Shown here piece by piece: positions 32,801 to 42,000 of a DNA stretch of 55,267 nucleotides. The notes under the pieces are model-generated. The model was not told where the DNA came from. It did no database searches and was given only the letters and a program-made list of their open reading frames with translations. Each line of letters opens with the position of its first letter. The first letter of the stretch is position 1. Location: the NCBI GenBank assembly GCA_021029595.1, contig JAJJOY010000003.1, forward strand, positions 477,371 through 532,637, written 5' to 3'. The translations under genes and the position numbers were made by a program. This DNA is from Hominenteromicrobium mulieris. GTDB lineage: Bacteria > Bacillota > Clostridia > Oscillospirales > Acutalibacteraceae.

Positions 32801-32902
32801 CCTGGGCGTTGTTTTTTCCGACTCTTCCGGCGCGCCGTTGGCTTTCGCCTTGCGCTCCGCTTCCAATATCTCGTCCACCGAGAATTTGCTCTCATCGTTC
32901 AT
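29828..32902 (-). CDS. Pseudo-P-type ATPase membrane protein with long acidic N-terminal tail
   Basis: 1024 aa from ATG 32902 (AAAGGA upstream). Residues 1-470 are low-complexity and charged (EEEEEPEKKKKNKKEKKEKKG, many Glu/Ala/Pro/Gln), probably disordered and cytoplasmic. Then come about six membrane helices, a soluble region and two final helices, the layout of P1B heavy-metal ATPases. The soluble part keeps N-domain features (EAGNGVVGTVDGKEVLIGSRTLL), but the catalytic DKTGT is DSTEL (D746), the hinge GDGxND is replaced by GAGQDGPAD (about 922), the A-domain TGES is absent and the membrane CPC reads CVC. It should not pump ions. A scaffold, sensor or regulatory role is possible. Co-transcribed with rlmB (25-base gap). 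Confidence 0.75.
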   Translation of the reverse strand: MNDESKFSVDEILEAERKAKANGAPEESEKTTPRVTEKPDAVTEPETEQPVEEASAEVAQPAPEAEPQPVEVQEDSPWDTYEEEEEPEKKKKNKKEKKEKKGFWARRREKKQKEVFNEAEDMYYGIQLKPIDEYTRGFDATGEISTQDEGYRKLFDENTAELDDEVAKDFERLQKERRRRVAEAVETAGVDLSAVEDELGIVAPVPVSVAMNDPNAVVPENKKTKDKVQNFQTAMLQDAQTHTMEIKLDLENETFGLQQAKVVPEVSEDSVRRILESVQAENAAKQAAQVQNAEQQAAAAPKTEESDAPEMAFKDISSNGPEPEEEPQAEEGMDIASGEQLPEAQAPKAENVQAAESAENAGEEAAEPAQQKISVPVTDVTQYRKRDLPVHIINADVLQSALLSEARVYSDDENVSAAGAHRFKIRFAEKPDEAPENTEAAENSDELIDDYTGPADAKSVAHDLRTTMRELTIRMLATGVSTAVLILASLIAESGFNANNTETAGAVGYTILSLVLLLVAIGFCAKTILNGLKALFEFRANSDSAAAVACVAVFVQTLCTLFAPAALSMGKIHLYAGIAAGILFLNTVGKLTMLRRIHSNFRFVSSREQKYAVRVFDDYNTSLKMAGSSVISQPAIAYQQKAGFLKRFLQISYEPDPAETSSQVLAPVGLISSLLLCVVALVITKDASLAITALAASCCVCVAVMNMLAVNLPVSRLSHRLRRRGAMVSGYEGIKRMSAVNAVLVDSTELFPRGTVVLNGVKPFKQEGLEEAVLAAGTLVQQLGGPLCGVFEQVFSEHEGELPEVEKAAFEAGNGVVGTVDGKEVLIGSRTLLTAHGVEAPEQNVESQYTTGSRQILYVAMGGELYAMFILTYNADRKKKAELQNMEMNGVSLILRSADPNLTPQFISRLFGIDATAVNVIGAGQDGPADHLVNDTADRVDAYAATKGRVESMMSLVSTCIDEKKNISFIVAMQNAAVVIGFVLVAFLTFVAGVEQISAFALVIYELFWVLATVLVPKFRNKVK

Positions 32903-32927
32903 GATTTTGGGTCCTTTCTTTTTCGCC

Positions 32928-33689
32928 TCAGCCCTTGGCCTTGATGCCCGCGCGCTGCCGCGCAATCTCATAGCAAAGCACGCCGCAGGCCACCGAAGCG
33001 TTCAGCGAATTGATTCTGCCCTTCATCGGCAGAGAAACGATAAAATCCGATTTTTCTTTCACAAGTCTGGACACGCCGAAGCCTTCGGAGCCGACAACAA
33101 GTGCTGCCGGGCCGGAGAAATCGGTTTGGCACCAATCCGTGCCGTCCATATCCGCGGCGTATACCCAAACGCCGCGCGCTTTGATCTCCTCAAGAAATAC
33201 CGCAATATTCGTCACACGCGCCACGGGGACGTATTCCACCGCGCCCGCAGAAGCCTTGCCGACCGCCGCCGTAAGGCCAACGCTGCGGCGCTTCGGGATG
33301 ACAACACCGTGTGCGCCCGCGCATTCCGCCGTTCTGAGAATCGCACCGAGGTTATGCGGGTCCGCAATCTCGTCGCACACAAGGATAAACGGCGGCTCGT
33401 TTCGGCTTTCCGCCAGCGCAAAAATATCCTCCACCTCGGAGAACGCGTGCACCGCCGCCATGGCGATGATGCCCTGGTGGTTTTCGCCGCCGCACATGCC
33501 GTCCAGCTTACGGGAATCCACTTCCTTTACCGGGATGCCCGCCTGCTTTGCCATGCGGAGAATGGACGATACCGAACCGTTTTTCTCCCCGCGCCGCACA
33601 AGGATGCTGTCGATGGGTCTGCCCGCTTTAAGCGCCTCCGTAACGGCATTGCGCCCTGCTATGACATCTCTTTCTCTCTCGTTTTCCAT
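32928..33689 (-). CDS. rlmB: 23S rRNA 2'-O-methyltransferase, SpoU/TrmH family (RlmB-like)
   Basis: About 253 aa. ATG at 33689, with a TTG two codons earlier also possible after AAAGGA. N-terminal substrate-binding domain (IAGRNAVTEALKAGRPIDSILV), then the SPOUT knot with motif 1 DEIADPHNLGAILRTAECAGAHGVVIP, motif 2 ALVVGSEGFGVSRLV and motif 3 SLPMKGRINSLNASVACGVLCYEI. It methylates a ribose in 23S rRNA (G2251 in E. coli). First gene of an operon with the pseudo-P-type ATPase. Confidence 0.94.
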   Translation of the reverse strand: MENERERDVIAGRNAVTEALKAGRPIDSILVRRGEKNGSVSSILRMAKQAGIPVKEVDSRKLDGMCGGENHQGIIAMAAVHAFSEVEDIFALAESRNEPPFILVCDEIADPHNLGAILRTAECAGAHGVVIPKRRSVGLTAAVGKASAGAVEYVPVARVTNIAVFLEEIKARGVWVYAADMDGTDWCQTDFSGPAALVVGSEGFGVSRLVKEKSDFIVSLPMKGRINSLNASVACGVLCYEIARQRAGIKAKG

Positions 33690-33766
33690 GAACAAACCTA
33701 TTCCTTTCCGCGGCTTCAGAACACGTCTGCGGCCGAAATTCGCAATACTATCGCAGTATATAGTAG

Positions 33767-33796
33767 ATTATAGCATACTTATATTTGCCATTGCAA
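33767..33796 (-). promoter_or_regulatory. Promoter of rlmB
   Basis: Minus strand -35 TTGCAA (33796-33791), 18-bp spacer, perfect -10 TATAAT (33772-33767). Confidence 0.75.
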
Positions 33797-34035
33797 CCGA
33801 AACGCGCAATTTAGCGCGGTTTTTGCAGGCGGTTTTTGCGCCTAAAACCGCCGTGTTTTTGGGCAGTTTTTTCGCCGCGCTCTTTTCGTCATTTTGACGG
33901 TGCTTTTGCGTGTTCATTTTGTTCGGCATAATTATTCATTCGGGCTGCATATCTTCTCACATCTTGCTGTATATGAGCCGGCCTTTACATTTATACAATC
34001 TGTAATATGCACGGCAGAAGTATACACACAGCGAG

Positions 34036-34365
34036 CTTTCCACAGCGTTTTCCGTTTAAGCTGTGGAAAACTCTGTGGAAAGTGTTAAAAACCCGCTTTC
34101 GGTGCTCTTTTTACTTTCCACAGCTTTTCACAATGTAAAATATTATGTAAACTATTCCGTCGAAAATACCACTTTTTACCGTTTTTTCACAGAATACTCA
34201 CTATAAACCGTGTGTAAAATTTGCGTGAAAAGCCTTGTGTTTGCCCAAAAAAATGTCCCTATATATGGTGTTTTTGCGAAAAACAGCGTTTTAACCTCAA
34301 ATTAGAACTATTTAGGCGAAATCCTAGGCGGCGGAATTTTCCGTTTAAGCACATTTTGTGAAAAA
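34036..34365. other. AT-rich gene-free region with DnaA-box cluster (candidate origin-like or DnaA-binding locus)
   Basis: Within 330 bases, four exact matches to TTWTNCACA on either strand: 34062-34070, 34183-34191, 34211-34219 and 34357-34365. Four further sites match 8 of 9: 34036-34044, 34074-34082, 34114-34122 and 34124-34132. The whole interval 33690-34579 (about 890 bases) has no convincing gene and is AT-rich. Genes to the left are mostly on the minus strand and those to the right mostly on the plus strand, as expected around a replication origin. No dnaA, dnaN or rpmH is in the window, so an origin is not established. Confidence 0.45.
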
Positions 34366-34579
34366 AAGCAAGGCGGCAGGCTTTACACGGTTGTTTTTTC
34401 ACCTAAAATCGTGTAAAATGAAAATAGCGAGCAGAAAGACACCGGAAAGCTGCGCACTTTTTAGACGTGTCCCACAAAAAAGCGGGGCCGCACAAACCGT
34501 AAGCCACGGCAATTAAAACAAAAGACATTTTTCGGATAAACATACACTGTATACAACTATAAGAAAAGAGGAACCCAAA

Positions 34580-35290
34580 ATGCGTGAAGACATTTGCTCT
34601 ATACCGATCAGTGAAATTTTCGAGCCGAAGGACGGCTGCCCGTTCTGCCGCATGCGCGACATGCTCGAGGACCGCATGGCCACCTACATTACCGGCGCGG
34701 CCATGATGGAGCCCGACGTGCGCGTGGAAACGAACCGTCTCGGCTTCTGCCACCAACATTTTGAGCAGATCTTACAGCGCGGCAGCCGCCTGTCCGTCGC
34801 CCTTATTCTCGAAAGTCTCTTAGACGAAGCCGGCAAAGATATCCTGCCCGAAGACGACAAGCTCGCGCCGAAAAAAATTCTCGCCGCTGCAGATCGCCGT
34901 GCGCACAGCTGCTTTGTCTGCGAAAACGTTGAGAAAAACATGCAGCACCTCAGCGCCACGGTTATCAAGCTCTGGCAGAGTGAGCCGGAGTTCCGCACAC
35001 TGTACAGCGAGCAGACGCACATCTGTCTGCCGCATTACAGCTTCATTTTGGCTGCTGCGCAGAAAATGCCGCGTAAAAACTTTCAGCCGTTTGCGGCAGA
35101 AACCAAGCGCCTTGCGAAAAACTATCTCGATACCGTCAAGGCCGATACCACCCATTTCTGCCGCATGTTCGATTACCGCAATGCGGGCGGCGACTGGGGC
35201 AATTCCCGCGATGCCATTGAGCGCGCCATCACGTATCTGACGAGCCGAGAGCCCACCGTCACCACCAAAACGGAAGGCAAAAACCGTTGA
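34580..35290 (+). CDS. DUF6062 family protein
   Basis: 236 aa, soluble. ATG at 34580 with AAGAGGAA upstream. Four Cys/His pairs punctuate it: CPFCRM (near 21), CHQHF (near 59), CFVCENV (near 111) and CLPHY (near 151), an arrangement matching DUF6062 and suggestive of two zinc or Fe-S sites. Helical otherwise. Function of the family is unknown. Its stop overlaps the start of the glycosylase gene (TGATG), so the two are translationally coupled, which hints at a DNA-repair or redox context. Confidence 0.85.
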   Translation: MREDICSIPISEIFEPKDGCPFCRMRDMLEDRMATYITGAAMMEPDVRVETNRLGFCHQHFEQILQRGSRLSVALILESLLDEAGKDILPEDDKLAPKKILAAADRRAHSCFVCENVEKNMQHLSATVIKLWQSEPEFRTLYSEQTHICLPHYSFILAAAQKMPRKNFQPFAAETKRLAKNYLDTVKADTTHFCRMFDYRNAGGDWGNSRDAIERAITYLTSREPTVTTKTEGKNR

Positions 35291-36120
35291 TGCGCTTCAC
35301 CCCGCCCGATGGCGTTTTAAACCTCGCCCAAACGCTCGACTGCGGGCAGTCGTTCCGCTTTTATCCCGTCACACTTGAAAACAACATTCCCGCATGGCGC
35401 GGTGTGGCATTTTCCCGCGGGCTGACCGTCTATCAAGATGAAAATAACGACCTCGTTTTAGACTGCACCGAGCAGGAATTTCGTGACATTTGGTTTGATT
35501 ATTTCGATTTTAACACAGATTACAAAAAGTCCCGCGAAGTGCTTTCCGCTCTGCACCCCGCGCTGAAAGAAGCCGCCGAATTCGCGGGCGGCATCCGCAT
35601 TTTAAAGCAGGAGCCGTTTGAGGCGCTGTGCTCGTTCATCATCTCGCAGAACAACAACATTCCGCGCATCAAGGGCATTATAGAGCGCTTGTGTCTGCAT
35701 TTCGGCGAGCCGTTTCTTTATCATAACGAGACCCGCTACGCATTCCCGGCACCGAAAAAATTGGCCTCCTGCACGCCGGAAGACCTCGCTCCGCTGCGCG
35801 CGGGCTTTCGCGCGAAATATCTCATCGATGCCGCAAAGCGCATCGCTTCCGGCGAGATCGATTTAGAAGCCGTGCGCAAAATGCCGCTTCCCGATGCCAA
35901 AGCAAAATTGCAGACGATTTCAGGCGTCGGCCCAAAAGTCGCGGACTGCGCTTTGCTCTACGGTCTGCACCGCACGGAGTGCTTCCCGATGGACGTGTGG
36001 ATGAAGCGCGCCGTATTGCTTTTGCCGAGGCTTTCCCCCGCAGATTTCGGTGAAAACGCCGGCATCGCGCAGCAGTACTTATTCCACTATGTGCGCATGC
36101 ACCCCGAGCTTTTCAAATAA
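35290..36120 (+). CDS. 8-oxoguanine DNA glycosylase/AP lyase (OGG1-like)
   Basis: 276 aa. N-terminal OGG domain (LDCGQSFRFYPV, WRGVAFSRGLTVYQ, IWFDYFDFNTDYKKSREVL), then the HhH-GPD core: EALCSFIISQNNNIPRIKGIIERLC, hairpin LQTISGVGPKVADCALLYGL and FPMDVWMKR with the catalytic Asp. A lysine just before the hairpin is the likely Schiff-base residue. It removes 8-oxoguanine from DNA. Closest in layout to the clostridial Ogg enzymes. It converges with the TetR gene, overlapping it by eight bases at the 3' end. Confidence 0.93.
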   Translation: MRFTPPDGVLNLAQTLDCGQSFRFYPVTLENNIPAWRGVAFSRGLTVYQDENNDLVLDCTEQEFRDIWFDYFDFNTDYKKSREVLSALHPALKEAAEFAGGIRILKQEPFEALCSFIISQNNNIPRIKGIIERLCLHFGEPFLYHNETRYAFPAPKKLASCTPEDLAPLRAGFRAKYLIDAAKRIASGEIDLEAVRKMPLPDAKAKLQTISGVGPKVADCALLYGLHRTECFPMDVWMKRAVLLLPRLSPADFGENAGIAQQYLFHYVRMHPELFK

Positions 36121-36706
36121 AGAATTCGTCCGGGACCGGCGGCAGGTCATCGGGTATCGCCGCCATACTTCTTTTTATGATCTTCGCCATTTCTTCCGGC
36201 GTTTCCGGGCAGCCGTACAAAAGCCACTTGCGCGTCACGGCAAAGTACCCCGCTTTCACAAATTCAAAATGATATTCCATGCAGTGCTCGCTCTCGATGC
36301 CGAGCCGCCGAAAAAAAGGCTTGAAGACGTTTTCAAACAGCGTCTGATAGCCTTTTTCCAGTTCTGCCGTGCCGAATTTCTCAAAATACGCCCGGTAAAA
36401 CGCCCTGTCGCGCTTTGCCTCGCGCAGCGTCGCCGCCACATATGCTTCGGAGAAGATATTCGGGTCGCCGTGCATCTCTTCGTGTATCCGCTCTACGGAC
36501 TCCGTCCATTTCTCCTCTACGATCGCTGTTATCAGCGCGGGTATGTCCGCATAGTGCAGGTAAAACGATGAGCGGTTGATGCCCGTCGCCTCACAAATTT
36601 CCCGCACGGAAATTTGATTTGTTTTTTTATTGAGCACCATTTTCGTAAACGCCTTGCGGATGCGCCGGTCGGTCTCCGCAAATCGCTCGTTTTTCTTTGT
36701 GTTCAT
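36113..36706 (-). CDS. TetR/AcrR-family transcriptional regulator
   Basis: 197 aa. ATG at 36706 is preferred because GGAGGG sits just before it. N-terminal HTH: RIRKAFTKMVLNKKTNQISVREICEATGINRSSFYLHYADIPALI. The ligand domain is helical, with HFEFVKAGYFAVTRKWLLYG near the end, close to the TetR_C_7/DhaS-like group. Divergent from a MATE exporter 138 bases away, which it probably represses. Two inverted repeats in the shared region are candidate operators. Confidence 0.92.
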   Translation of the reverse strand: MNTKKNERFAETDRRIRKAFTKMVLNKKTNQISVREICEATGINRSSFYLHYADIPALITAIVEEKWTESVERIHEEMHGDPNIFSEAYVAATLREAKRDRAFYRAYFEKFGTAELEKGYQTLFENVFKPFFRRLGIESEHCMEYHFEFVKAGYFAVTRKWLLYGCPETPEEMAKIIKRSMAAIPDDLPPVPDEFFI

Positions 36707-36724
36707 TTTGCCCTCCATTAACAC

Positions 36725-36792
36725 AACACTCATCGTGTTTTAGCGGTTGTTTTCCAAATCTCCACGTGTTATGCTTGTATTAACAGAACAAG
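36725..36792. promoter_or_regulatory. Candidate TetR operators between the regulator and the MATE gene
   Basis: AACAC-TCATC-GTGTT (36725-36739) and CTTGT-N9-ACAAG (36774-36792), both inverted repeats in the divergent intergenic region. The second also contains GTGTTA/AGTGTTG echoes of the first. Confidence 0.4.
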
Positions 36793-36844
36793 TGTTGACT
36801 TTATAGTAGCGCATTGCAAACATAAAATCAAGGAGGAATTTTTC

Positions 36845-38218
36845 GTGAAAACCGAAGAACTTTTTGAGCGCGCACCCGTGTGGAAATCCATTTTCAAGAT
36901 GTGCCTGCCCACCGTTGTCGTTATGCTCGTCATGACCGTCTACAACATGGCCGATATGGTGTTCGTCGGGCAAACCGGCATCGCGGCACAGGTCGCCGCC
37001 GTTTCGCTCGCGTCGCCGTTTTTTTTATTGCAGATGACGCTCGGCACATGGATCGGCGGTGGCGGCTGCACCGTGATTTCGACAGCGCTCGGCGCAAAAG
37101 ACACCGAAAAAGCCAAATCCGCAAGCGCCGCATGTACGCTTTTAAGCCTTGCTTCCGGCGTCCTGCTCGGCGGCGCCGCGCTCCTTTTCCCGAACGCCTT
37201 CCTGCACTTTTTCGGCGCCGATGCCGCCACGTGGGACTACACCGCGCAGTACCTTCAGATTCTGGCGCTCGGCACGCCCGTGGTGGTCTTTTCCAATGTA
37301 TTCGCAAACCTTGTCCGCGCCGAAGGTGCCGTGCAGGTTGCCGTCATGCTCAATATGCTCGGCACTGTCACCAATATTATACTTGACCCACTTTTCATCT
37401 CCGGCCTGAACCTCGGCGTGCAGGGTGCCGCCATCGCAACGGTTCTCGGCAATGTTTTAACCGCGCTCGGCCTGCTTTTTTATCTTCGCCGCCGCAATAC
37501 CATTTTAACGCTCAACATGCGCAAAGCATTCCACATGCCGCATGTCTTCCGTGAAATTTTTACGCTCGGCATTCCGGGCTCTGTCAGCAACCTTTTGATG
37601 AGTGCCGTCAACACGATCACAAATCGCATTGTCATCGCCTATGGGGCCGATACTGTCGCCGAAATGGGCGCGGGCGGCAAAGCGGGCATGATCGTCGCCA
37701 TGGTCGTCATGGCCATTGCCCTCGGCGTGCAGCCCATGTTCGCATATCTTTACGGCGCGGGCAACACTGCCCGCCTGCGCGAGACCTTCCGCAAAAGCGG
37801 CATTTTGGCGGTCTCTCTCGGCATCGTGTTAAGCGTCGTCTGCTTCATTTTCCGCTTTCCTATCTGCGGCCTGTTCTTAAAGGACGAAGCTCTCGTCGCT
37901 TCCGCCGCGCACATCACGGCGCTCGGTCTCCTCGGCATGCCGCTTATCGGTATATATTATCTTGCGGTCAATTACCTCCAGTCCGTCGGCAAAGCGGTGC
38001 AGGCTTCCGTGCTTTCCGTTCTGCGGCAGGGTGCCGTTTATGTACCGCTTCTGCTTTCTCTCCATGGTATGTTCGGTCTTTTCGGCGTGTTTTACGCCGC
38101 ACCCGCCGCCGATATTTTCTCCACACTTTTAGCCATCTTACTCCTTTACCGCGCCATAAAGAAAGATCTCGTCTCCGCAAAGCCGCATTCGCCCGCAAAA
38201 GCCAAAAATACCTTCTAA
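36845..38218 (+). CDS. MATE family efflux transporter
   Basis: 457 aa, about 12 helices. GTG start at 36845 with AAGGAGG upstream. MATE features: WKSIFKMCLPTVVVMLVMTVYNMADMVFVGQTG, LGAKDTEKAKSASA, GTVTNIILDPLFISGLNLGVQGAAIATVLGN and ALGVQPMFAYLYGAGN. Divergent from a TetR regulator, which suggests inducible efflux of a ligand sensed by that regulator. It is not closely similar to the tandem pair at 18.7-21.4 kb. Confidence 0.93.
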   Translation: MKTEELFERAPVWKSIFKMCLPTVVVMLVMTVYNMADMVFVGQTGIAAQVAAVSLASPFFLLQMTLGTWIGGGGCTVISTALGAKDTEKAKSASAACTLLSLASGVLLGGAALLFPNAFLHFFGADAATWDYTAQYLQILALGTPVVVFSNVFANLVRAEGAVQVAVMLNMLGTVTNIILDPLFISGLNLGVQGAAIATVLGNVLTALGLLFYLRRRNTILTLNMRKAFHMPHVFREIFTLGIPGSVSNLLMSAVNTITNRIVIAYGADTVAEMGAGGKAGMIVAMVVMAIALGVQPMFAYLYGAGNTARLRETFRKSGILAVSLGIVLSVVCFIFRFPICGLFLKDEALVASAAHITALGLLGMPLIGIYYLAVNYLQSVGKAVQASVLSVLRQGAVYVPLLLSLHGMFGLFGVFYAAPAADIFSTLLAILLLYRAIKKDLVSAKPHSPAKAKNTF

Positions 38219-38246
38219 AAATCAACTGAATTTTCATATTCTGTCC

Positions 38247-38275
38247 ATGACTTTTTCCCGCGCTTCTGTTATACT
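38247..38275 (+). promoter_or_regulatory. Promoter of the ABC exporter operon
   Basis: -35-like ATGACT (38247-38252), 17-bp spacer, -10 TATACT (38270-38275). AAGGAGA precedes the ATG at 38314. Confidence 0.5.
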
Positions 38276-38313
38276 TTAATATAGAAACCAATGCAGTATA
38301 AGGAGACGGTACG

Positions 38314-39018
38314 ATGGGCGCATTTGTAGAATTTGAAAATGTATCGAAAATTTATAAAACCGGCGATGTAGAGGTGCACGCCTTAACCGATGCAAGCTTT
38401 GAAATTCAAAAGGGCGAATTCTGCGTCATCGTCGGTGAATCCGGCGCGGGAAAAACGACGCTTTTAAATATCCTCGGCGGCATGGATACGCTGTCTAAAG
38501 GCACCGTCCGCATGGACGGACGCGACATCAGCCACTTTAACCGCACCCAGCTTGAAAACTACCGCCGCTATGACATCGGCTTCGTCTTCCAATTTTATAA
38601 CCTTATCCCGAATTTAACGGCGCTCGAAAACGTGGAAATTGCGGCACAGCTGTGCACCGATGCCATCCCCGCCGAAGACGTGCTCCGCGCCGTCGGTCTC
38701 CATGACCGCATGCAGAACTTTCCCGCACAGCTCTCGGGCGGTGAACAGCAGCGTGTTTCCATTGCCCGCGCACTCGCCAAAAAGCCGAAGCTCCTTCTGT
38801 GCGACGAGCCCACCGGCGCACTCGATTACGAGACCGGCAAATCTATTTTAAAGCTTTTGCAGGATACCTGCCGCCGCGACGGCATGACCGTCGTCATCAT
38901 CACGCACAATGCGGCGCTTGCCGCCATGGCAGACCGCATCATCCGCGTAAAAAGCGGCCACATTTACTCCGTTCGCATGAACGAGCACATCACGCCCGTG
39001 GAACAGCTTGAATGGTAA
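38314..39018 (+). CDS. ABC transporter ATP-binding protein (MacB/LolD type)
   Basis: 234 aa. Walker [18 protein letters not shown]-loop [17 protein letters not shown], signature [15 protein letters not shown], Walker [14 protein letters not shown]-loop [10 protein letters not shown]. The FQFYNLIP signature is typical of the MacB/FtsE-like exporters that drive FtsX-type permeases. It is coupled with the large permease gene 22 bases downstream. There is no sensor kinase next to it, unlike peptide-antibiotic resistance systems of the BceAB type. Confidence 0.95.
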   Translation: MGAFVEFENVSKIYKTGDVEVHALTDASFEIQKGEFCVIVGESGAGKTTLLNILGGMDTLSKGTVRMDGRDISHFNRTQLENYRRYDIGFVFQFYNLIPNLTALENVEIAAQLCTDAIPAEDVLRAVGLHDRMQNFPAQLSGGEQQRVSIARALAKKPKLLLCDEPTGALDYETGKSILKLLQDTCRRDGMTVVIITHNAALAAMADRIIRVKSGHIYSVRMNEHITPVEQLEW

Positions 39019-39040
39019 CGCGAAGGGAGCCGGAAAACGC

Positions 39041-42000
39041 ATGACAAAAGCACTCAGAAAAAACACGCGGCGCAGCATTTCGGGCAGCCTTGGGCGATAT
39101 ATCGCTATCCTGCTCATCATTATGCTGGGCGTGGCGTTTCTCACGGGTCTGCGAGATACCCGTCCCATCATGTCCGCCACCGAGACCGCCTATATAAAAA
39201 ACACGAAGCTCTACGATCTTCGCCTCATCTCCACCATCGGCTTTGATGCGGACGACGTTGCCGCCGTGCAGAAAGCCGACGGTGTGGTTGCCGCCGCAGG
39301 CAGTGTGAATGCCGATTTCATCTGGCAGCACGACAGCAAAGAGCGCGTTTACCGTGCACATATGCTGACAGATAACATCAACGAGCCTGTGCTCACTGCC
39401 GGACGTATGCCTGAAAACGGCAGTGAGTGCCTTATAGATTCCAGTCGCTTTTCGGAAGACATGATTGGACAAACGATCGAAATTTCCGACTCCAACGACG
39501 AAGATACGAAGAAAAGCTTCAAATACAGCACCTACACCGTGGTCGGCCTTGCAGATTCTCCGCTGTACATCCACACGCTGCGCGGCACCACGTCGCTTGG
39601 CGACGGCACGCTGCAGGGCTTCGTTCTCATCCCGGAGGACGGCTTCGATTTCGAGTATTACACAGAATTATACGTTACCTGCACCGATGAATTCCCGCTA
39701 TACAGCGACGATTACGACGATTACATCGATACGTTCTCCGATACTGTCGAAGCCGCCGCCACCGCTTCCGTCAACGCGCGTTTTGATCGTCTCACGTCCG
39801 ACGGCAAAGCCGAAATTTCAGACGCCGAGAACGAACTGAACGACAAAAAAGCCGAAGCCGAAACGGAGCTTGACGACGCCAAAGCACAGCTTGACGATGC
39901 AAAAGAGACCATCACCTCCGGCGAAGCGAAACTTTTCGACGCGAAAAAGCAATTGGACGATGCCAAAGCACAGTTGGATGCAGGCGCAGAGCAAATTCAG
40001 CCCGACTTCACTTCGTGGGAAAGCGCCCTGCAAAGCGGCTTTGACGCATATTACAGCGGCAAGCAGCAATTAGAGGATGCCCTTGCGGAGAGTCAGGCGC
40101 AGATCGACGCCGGTTACGCGCAGCTGCAGGAAAACGAAAAGCTCTACACTGAAAAATATGCCGAATTCACATCCGGCAAAGAGCAGTATGAAGCGGGTCT
40201 TACCGCCGCAAAGGACGCCCGCACACAAATTGACGCCGCACGCGCCGACTTAAACGAGAAAAAAGCGCAGCTCACGGCGGGCTTTGCCGCACTCGACGAA
40301 GCGCAGGCGCAGCTTGATGCCGTAAAAGATACGCTCGACCCGGCAGAAGCCGAAGCGCAGCAAACGGCGCTCGATATGCAGCGCGCCGCTTTGAATCAAA
40401 ATCAGACGCAGCTCGACGATGCCGAAGCCGTATTAAACGAACAGGATGCCGCCCTCACCGCGCAGGAAGCGCAGCTCACAGAGACCGGCGAGCAGCTCGA
40501 TGAAGCCGAAACCGCCCTCTCGCAAATGCGCACGCTGCTCGATGTCGGCCAAAACGATTACACCGACGGCATAGCACAACTTGAATATCAGAGAAAAACG
40601 CAAACTGCAAAGCTTGACGAAGCGTATGCTTCGCTCATCACGTTTCAAAACGGCATCAAAGAATACAACGAGGGCCTCGCTTCATACAACGACGGCGTAA
40701 AAGAGCTCGCCGACGGCAAAGCCGAATACGAAGACGGCCTTAAAGACTACGAGGACGGCAAAAAGGAATTTGACGAGCAAATCTCCGACGCCAAACAGAA
40801 AATCGCCGACGCCAAACAAGAGCTCGCCGATTTAAAGAAGCCGGAGCTCTACGTTTTAACACGTGACACAAACGCCGGCTACGTCTCGTTTGAAAGCGAT
40901 TCCACCATCGTCGAAAAGCTCTCGGGGGTCTTCCCCATTTTCTTCTTTCTCATCGCGGCGCTCGTCTGCTCCACCACCATGACCCGTATGATCGACGATG
41001 AACGTACACAGATCGGCACGCTCCGCGCACTCGGGTACAGCCGCGGCTCCATCCTCGCAAAATACCTGCTCTATTCCGGCAGCGCCGCCGCACTCGGCTG
41101 TGTCATCGGCTATTTTGCGGGCGGTTATGTTTTCCCGTTCGTCATCTGGACAGCCTACGGCATGCTGTATCGCATTCCGGGTTTCGTCCTACTGTATGAC
41201 CCCGTGCTGTTTGTCATCGCGCTTGCGGCGTCGCTTTTATGCTCGGCGGGCACCACATATTTAGCCCTGCGCATCGAGATGCAGAACATGCCCGCAAACC
41301 TCATCCGCCCGAAGACCCCGGCCGCCGGAAAACGCATTTTCCTCGAGCGCATCACGCCGCTGTGGAAGCGCCTGAAATTCCTGCACAAGGTCTCCCTGCG
41401 CAACATTTTCCGCTTTAAAAAGCGCATGATTATGATGATTCTCGGCATTGCCGGCTGCACCGCGCTGGTACTCACCGGCTTCGGTATCCATGATTCCGTC
41501 GCGAACATTGCAAACTTCCAGTTTGATGATATTCAAAAATACGATGTCAGCGCCCAGTTCTCCGATACGCTGATCGAAGATAAAATCAACGAAGTCGAAA
41601 GCGACCACAAATCGGAACTTGACGCCGCCACCGCCGTGCAGATGACCTCCGGTGACGTCACAGGCGACAGCATCACAAAATCCGCTTACATCGTCGCGTC
41701 CGACGACCCCGCCATCACCGACATTTTCGATCTGCATATCGACGGCGAGACCGTACCCTACCCCGACAAAGGCGAAGTGCTGCTCACCGAAAAACTCGCC
41801 GAGCTCACCGATATCAAAACCGGCGATACCGTCACCGTCTCCGTTTCGGACACGGAAAAAGCTGAACTCAAGGTCGCGGGTTTAGTTGAAAACTACGTGC
41901 AAAATTACCTCTACATGACGGGAGAAACGTACGCCATGGTCGCCGATAAGGGCTACGAGCCGAAAACGCTCCTGCTGCGCGTAAACGACAGCGCAGACGA

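Noticed and set aside
33894-34088. Short plus-strand frame in the DnaA-box region
   Set aside because: No ribosome site, no domain, and it overlaps the repeated TTTCCACA sites. AT-rich non-coding DNA explains it.
35290-36120. First reading as a MutY/endonuclease III glycosylase
   Set aside because: No Fe-S cluster cysteines at the C-terminus, and an N-terminal OGG domain is visible, so OGG1-like fits better.
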